A stretch of 64,000 bases of DNA from Polycladomyces subterraneus (lineage in GTDB: Bacteria > Bacillota > Bacilli > Thermoactinomycetales > JIR-001), in contig NZ_JANRHH010000020.1 in assembly GCF_030433435.1 (NCBI RefSeq), positions 1 through 64,000 on the forward strand. The letters run 5' to 3'. The position numbers and the translations under genes are program-made. The notes beneath the pieces are model-generated. The model did not search any database. It saw only the letters and a program-made list of their open reading frames with translations, and was not told where the DNA came from. Positions 61,344 to 64,000 of this stretch are shown piece after piece (the stretch's first letter is position 1; each line of letters begins with the position of its first letter).

Positions 61344-61384
61344 TTCGAAATCAGAAGATAATCAAGGGCAAAGGACGGAATCAT

Positions 61385-62843
61385 ATGTTTCAAACCCACT
61401 CCCATCAGCAAGGCTGCATCGAATTGGTCAACATCGAGGATTTGGTGCCACAGAATCACTTGTTGCGTAAGATCGACGCCACCATCGACTTTTCGTTCAT
61501 CGCGGAAAAGACCCGACCGTTATACTGCGAGGACAACGGGCGTCCCTGCGTAGACCCGGTAATGTTGTTCAAAATGTTGTTCATCGGGTATTTGTATGGC
61601 ATTCGCTCCGAACGGCGCCTGGTGGAAGAAGTGCGGGTCAACGTAGCATATCGTTGGTTTGTGGGACTTTCCTTGACAGACAAGGTGCCGCACGCTACCA
61701 CATTCAGCCAGAACCGACGACGCAGATTCAACGGAACAACCATCTTCCAAGAGATTTTTGACGAGATCGTCCTGCAAGCCATCAACCACGGACTGATCGA
61801 GGGGAAAGAACTGTTTACGGACTCGACGTTTTTAAAAGCGAACGCCAACAAGAACAAATTCACCCGTCAGATGGTTCGTCAGTCCACGGAGAAGTATGTG
61901 GAGGAATTGGATCGTGCCATTGACGAGGATCGTGAAGCGCACGGCAAGCGGCCGTTAAAAAAAAAAAGACACCCCTAAGATAGAAAAGGAAATCCGCGTC
62001 AGCACCACTGATCCGGAAAGCGGCTACATGGTGCGGGAAGGCAAACCGGAAGGGTTTTTCTATCTGGATCACCGGACGGTAGACGGTAAACACAACCTCA
62101 TCACGGACGTGTACGTCACACCTAGAAACGTGCACGACGCCAAACCCTACCTGGCTCGTCTGAAACGGCAGAAGGAACGCTTCGGCTTTAAAGTGGAAGC
62201 CGTAGCGCTGGATGCCGGATACCTGACGAGTCCGATTTGCCATGCCTTAAAAGAGCAAGGGATCTTTGCCGTCATCGCCCATCGCCGTTTCCACCCGCAA
62301 AAAGGATTGTTTCACAAATGGCAGTTCAAGTACGACGCTGAGCGTGACGTATACATATGTCCGGGAAAACATGAACTGACTTACCGAACCACCAACCGCC
62401 AAGGATACCGGGAATACAAATCCGATCCGCAAACATGCCTGGATTGCCCGTTTTTATCCCGGTGTACACGTTCGAAGAACCATGTGAAAACCATGACCCG
62501 TCACGTATGGGAAGATGCCAAGGAGTGGGTTCGTCAAAACCGGTTAAGCGAGCGGGGAAAAGTGCTCTACAAACGAAGGAAAGAGACGATCGAGCGGAGT
62601 TTTGCGGATGCGAAGGAACTGCACGGACATCGCTACGCACGGATGAGGGGGCTTGCCAGAGTAACGGAGCAATGCCTCCTTACTGCCGTGTGCCAAAACA
62701 TCAAGAAAATGGTCTTGCTCCTCTGGAAGAGGAGCAAGGGGCCCGAAGGCGGGCCCTTTCTCCGTGATCTTTGTCTGATTTTCTCTATTTTCTTCCAATA
62801 CCTATACAAAACCCAGCGGTTTTTCCGCTGGGTTTGTCAATAG
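61385..62843 (+). CDS. IS1182-family transposase, interrupted by a frameshift in an 11-A run
   Basis: DDE transposase. The first frame (61385-61978) carries the N-terminal DUF772-like region and the first Asp (ELFTDSTFLKANA). The second frame (to 62843) carries LDHRTVDGKHNLITDVYVTP, ALDAGYLTS, a Cys cluster (CLDCPFLSRC) and TIERSFADAKELHGHRYARMRGL with the catalytic Glu. The frames meet at an A run (61957-61967); removing one A, or adding two, gives a continuous ~485-residue protein. It may be a simple mutation or slippage that yields some full-length transposase. Confidence 0.85.
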
Positions 62844-62847
62844 CCTC

Positions 62848-62873
62848 AGTGTATGAGATTAGTCTCATACACT
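62848..62873. repeat. Palindrome, right copy of the transposon target duplication
   Basis: Identical to 60801-60826 and followed by TTTTTCT. With the A run before the left copy, this shows the original hairpin was an intrinsic terminator. Confidence 0.85.
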
Positions 62874-62964
62874 TTTTCTAATTTTAGGACATCCATTCAT
62901 CCCTTTTTCTAAACACAATCATATGATAAGGAAATAGAATAACTGTTTGAAAAAGGTGATAACT

Positions 62965-63717
62965 TTGCCGGTTAGAAGAGTAATGGGGAAAATTTTGAAG
63001 ACGAGCGCTATGATCCAAAGCCCATTGGTACGTAAGCATATCCCTCTGACCCGGTGGTTGAATGAAGAAACCTTGACAGACATGTTGAAAAAACATTACA
63101 CGGTGTTCATCAAACCGGACAAGGGGAGCGGAGGGTATGGGATTATTCGTGTTCGGAAGACATCGAAAAATCTTTTTGAAGTCATTATGGGCACCAAAAG
63201 ACAACTAGTTCCGCAGGAGAACCTGATGAAGTACATTCAGAATTTCACACGTCCCTTCAGATCTTATTTGGTCCAACAGGGAATCAAACTGTCCCAATAC
63301 AAAGGCCGTCCCTTTGACTTTCGGATCTACATGCAGAAACCTAGGAATAGTTGGGTAGTTTCCGGTAAGGTGACACGTGTCGCCGCCCCAGGCCGTTTCC
63401 TGACCAACTACCATCAGGGGGCGAAACCCGTCACCGTACCGGAAGTTTTAAGAAGCGTCCTGAACAATAACAAAAAGGTGGCAGAAATGATCCAACAGAT
63501 AGGTCAATTGTCCCTGGCGACTGCGCAGGTATTAGATGCCCATTTTCCGGGGATCCGCGAGCTGGGAATCGATATCGCTTTGGAGAAGAGCGGAAAGTTG
63601 TGGATACTGGAAGCCAATACGAGCCCGGCTTGTATCACTTTCCGCTTGCTTCCTGACAAAACCATGTACCATCGGATCTTGATGAACCGACGTTACATCT
63701 ATAATGCCTATGTATAA
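62965..63717 (+). CDS. YheC/YheD-family ATP-grasp protein (spore coat-associated)
   Basis: Protein of 250 residues of the YheC/YheD group, ATP-grasp proteins associated with the endospore coat in B. subtilis. Visible are FIKPDKGSGGYGIIRV (nucleotide-binding lysine and glycine-rich loop), RPFDFRIYMQK, and GIDIALEKSGKLWILEANTSPA with the Mg-binding residues. It is shorter than YheC/YheD (~360-450 residues), lacking their N-terminal part. The TTG at 62965 has AAGGTGAT at a good distance; TTG 62947 is an alternative. Confidence 0.85.
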   Translation: MPVRRVMGKILKTSAMIQSPLVRKHIPLTRWLNEETLTDMLKKHYTVFIKPDKGSGGYGIIRVRKTSKNLFEVIMGTKRQLVPQENLMKYIQNFTRPFRSYLVQQGIKLSQYKGRPFDFRIYMQKPRNSWVVSGKVTRVAAPGRFLTNYHQGAKPVTVPEVLRSVLNNNKKVAEMIQQIGQLSLATAQVLDAHFPGIRELGIDIALEKSGKLWILEANTSPACITFRLLPDKTMYHRILMNRRYIYNAYV

Positions 63718-63748
63718 ACGGATAGAAACCCCCGAAGGAGGTATGAAT

Positions 63749-64000
63749 ATGACGGATCAACCATACCAAAATGCCGAAGATGTGAAAGGGCTCCAACAAC
63801 ACATCATGGTGTTAACAGGGGAAGAGAAACGGACCGTTTCTCAAATCATCGACCGATTGCCACCCTTGGATATCAGGCGGGTGGATAATGAAACCTTAAA
63901 CTGTGTGCAGGTGGCGGCACAGAATCTCCCTGCCCGCTTGGTGAAACATTTGGTCCGTTTCCGACGAGAACCCAATGACTACGGTGTGTTGATGTTTCGA
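63749..64000 (+). CDS. Probable TauD/clavaminate-synthase-like oxygenase, N-terminal part (partial)
   Basis: The frame starts at ATG 63749, seven bases after GAAGGAGGT, and runs off the window after 84 residues. The sequence ...ETLNCVQVAAQNLPARLVKHLVRFRREPNDYGVLMFR resembles the N-terminal region of Fe(II)/2-oxoglutarate-dependent TauD-like proteins, where such a segment precedes the catalytic barrel. The metal-binding HxD...H motif lies outside the window, so this is tentative. Confidence 0.45.
   Translation, partial: MTDQPYQNAEDVKGLQQHIMVLTGEEKRTVSQIIDRLPPLDIRRVDNETLNCVQVAAQNLPARLVKHLVRFRREPNDYGVLMFR

Larger units (their letters stand above)
60827..62847 (+). mobile_element. IS1182-family transposon with passenger acetyltransferase gene
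   Basis: A 2021-bp element. Left end GAGACTGCTGACAAA (60827-60841) and the complement of the right end, GAGGCTATTGACAAA (62847-62833), agree at 12 of 15 positions. Identical 26-bp palindromes flank it. Each end has a subterminal hairpin (GACTGCTGAC / GTCAGCAGTC with a T run on the left; AAACCCAGCGG / CCGCTGGGTTT on the right). It contains a GNAT gene and a transposase gene on the same strand. Confidence 0.82.

Noticed and set aside
1-64000. CRISPR arrays, rRNA and tRNA genes
   Set aside because: No regularly spaced repeats and no recognisable tRNA or rRNA segments were seen on either strand, although short tRNA-like folds cannot be fully excluded by eye.

Overview
The window is chromosomal DNA from a spore-forming, Gram-positive Bacillota. 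The indicators are purine-rich ribosome binding sites, frequent GTG/TTG starts, a tripartite GerA-type germination operon, a Bacillus-like spsIJKL set, two CgeB-family spore glycosyltransferases, a YheC/YheD-type ATP-grasp protein, a YnzC-family small protein and CcpA-type cre sites. The mix suggests a thermophilic Bacilli lineage such as Thermoactinomycetaceae; that placement is inference from gene content only. No rRNA, tRNA or CRISPR array was seen.

Layout. 0-6 kb: the 3' end of a probable beta-mannosidase, then a mannitol operon mtlA-mtlR-mtlF-mtlD behind a cre site. 6-10 kb: a germinant-receptor operon (A, B and C subunits). 10-25.5 kb: a spore-envelope polysaccharide island with dTDP-rhamnose synthesis (spsIJKL), several glycosyltransferases, two CgeB-like proteins, an APS kinase and two alkaline-phosphatase-superfamily enzymes. 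Two MurF-like ligases, both outside any cell-wall cluster, lie within it. The island ends in a rearrangement joining two gene fragments. 26-27.5 kb: an MBL-fold hydrolase/TetR operon with twin operators. 27.5-35 kb: a glucan cassette of DUF4912 protein, GH57-GT4 fusion, nucleotidyltransferase-phosphomutase-like fusion and GH15 protein, with a structured intergenic element and a cre site. 35-48.7 kb: mixed genes, namely a VOC protein, a histidine kinase with a broken response regulator, a YhgE/Pip protein with a TetR regulator, two M42 aminopeptidases, a winged-helix regulator, YnzC, a lone mraY with an alpha/beta hydrolase, and an MFS/LysR divergent pair. 48.7-50 kb: a heavily decayed DUF4179-type gene. 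50-57 kb: a complete fatty-acid beta-oxidation operon under a TetR regulator. 57-60.8 kb: a collapsed prophage or integrative element (recombinase end, DnaC-like loader, RusA, ArpU-like regulator, small ORFs) holding a phased array of three DnaA boxes. 60.8-62.9 kb: a complete IS1182-like transposon carrying an acetyltransferase gene and flanked by a duplicated 26-bp palindrome. 63-64 kb: a YheC/YheD-like protein and the start of a probable TauD-like oxygenase.

How the parts work together. The mannitol genes import and phosphorylate mannitol and oxidise mannitol-1-phosphate, with catabolite control. The germination genes and the sps/CgeB island both serve the spore, as sensor and outer glycan respectively. 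The glucan cassette looks like synthesis and trimming of an intracellular alpha-glucan. The fad-type operon encodes acyl activation and all four beta-oxidation steps, with an SDR and a separate SCP2 protein instead of a FadB-type enzyme. Many genes overlap as ATGA or GTGA, so translational coupling is common. The 57-61 kb element and several other loci carry frameshifts and truncations, marking them as relics.
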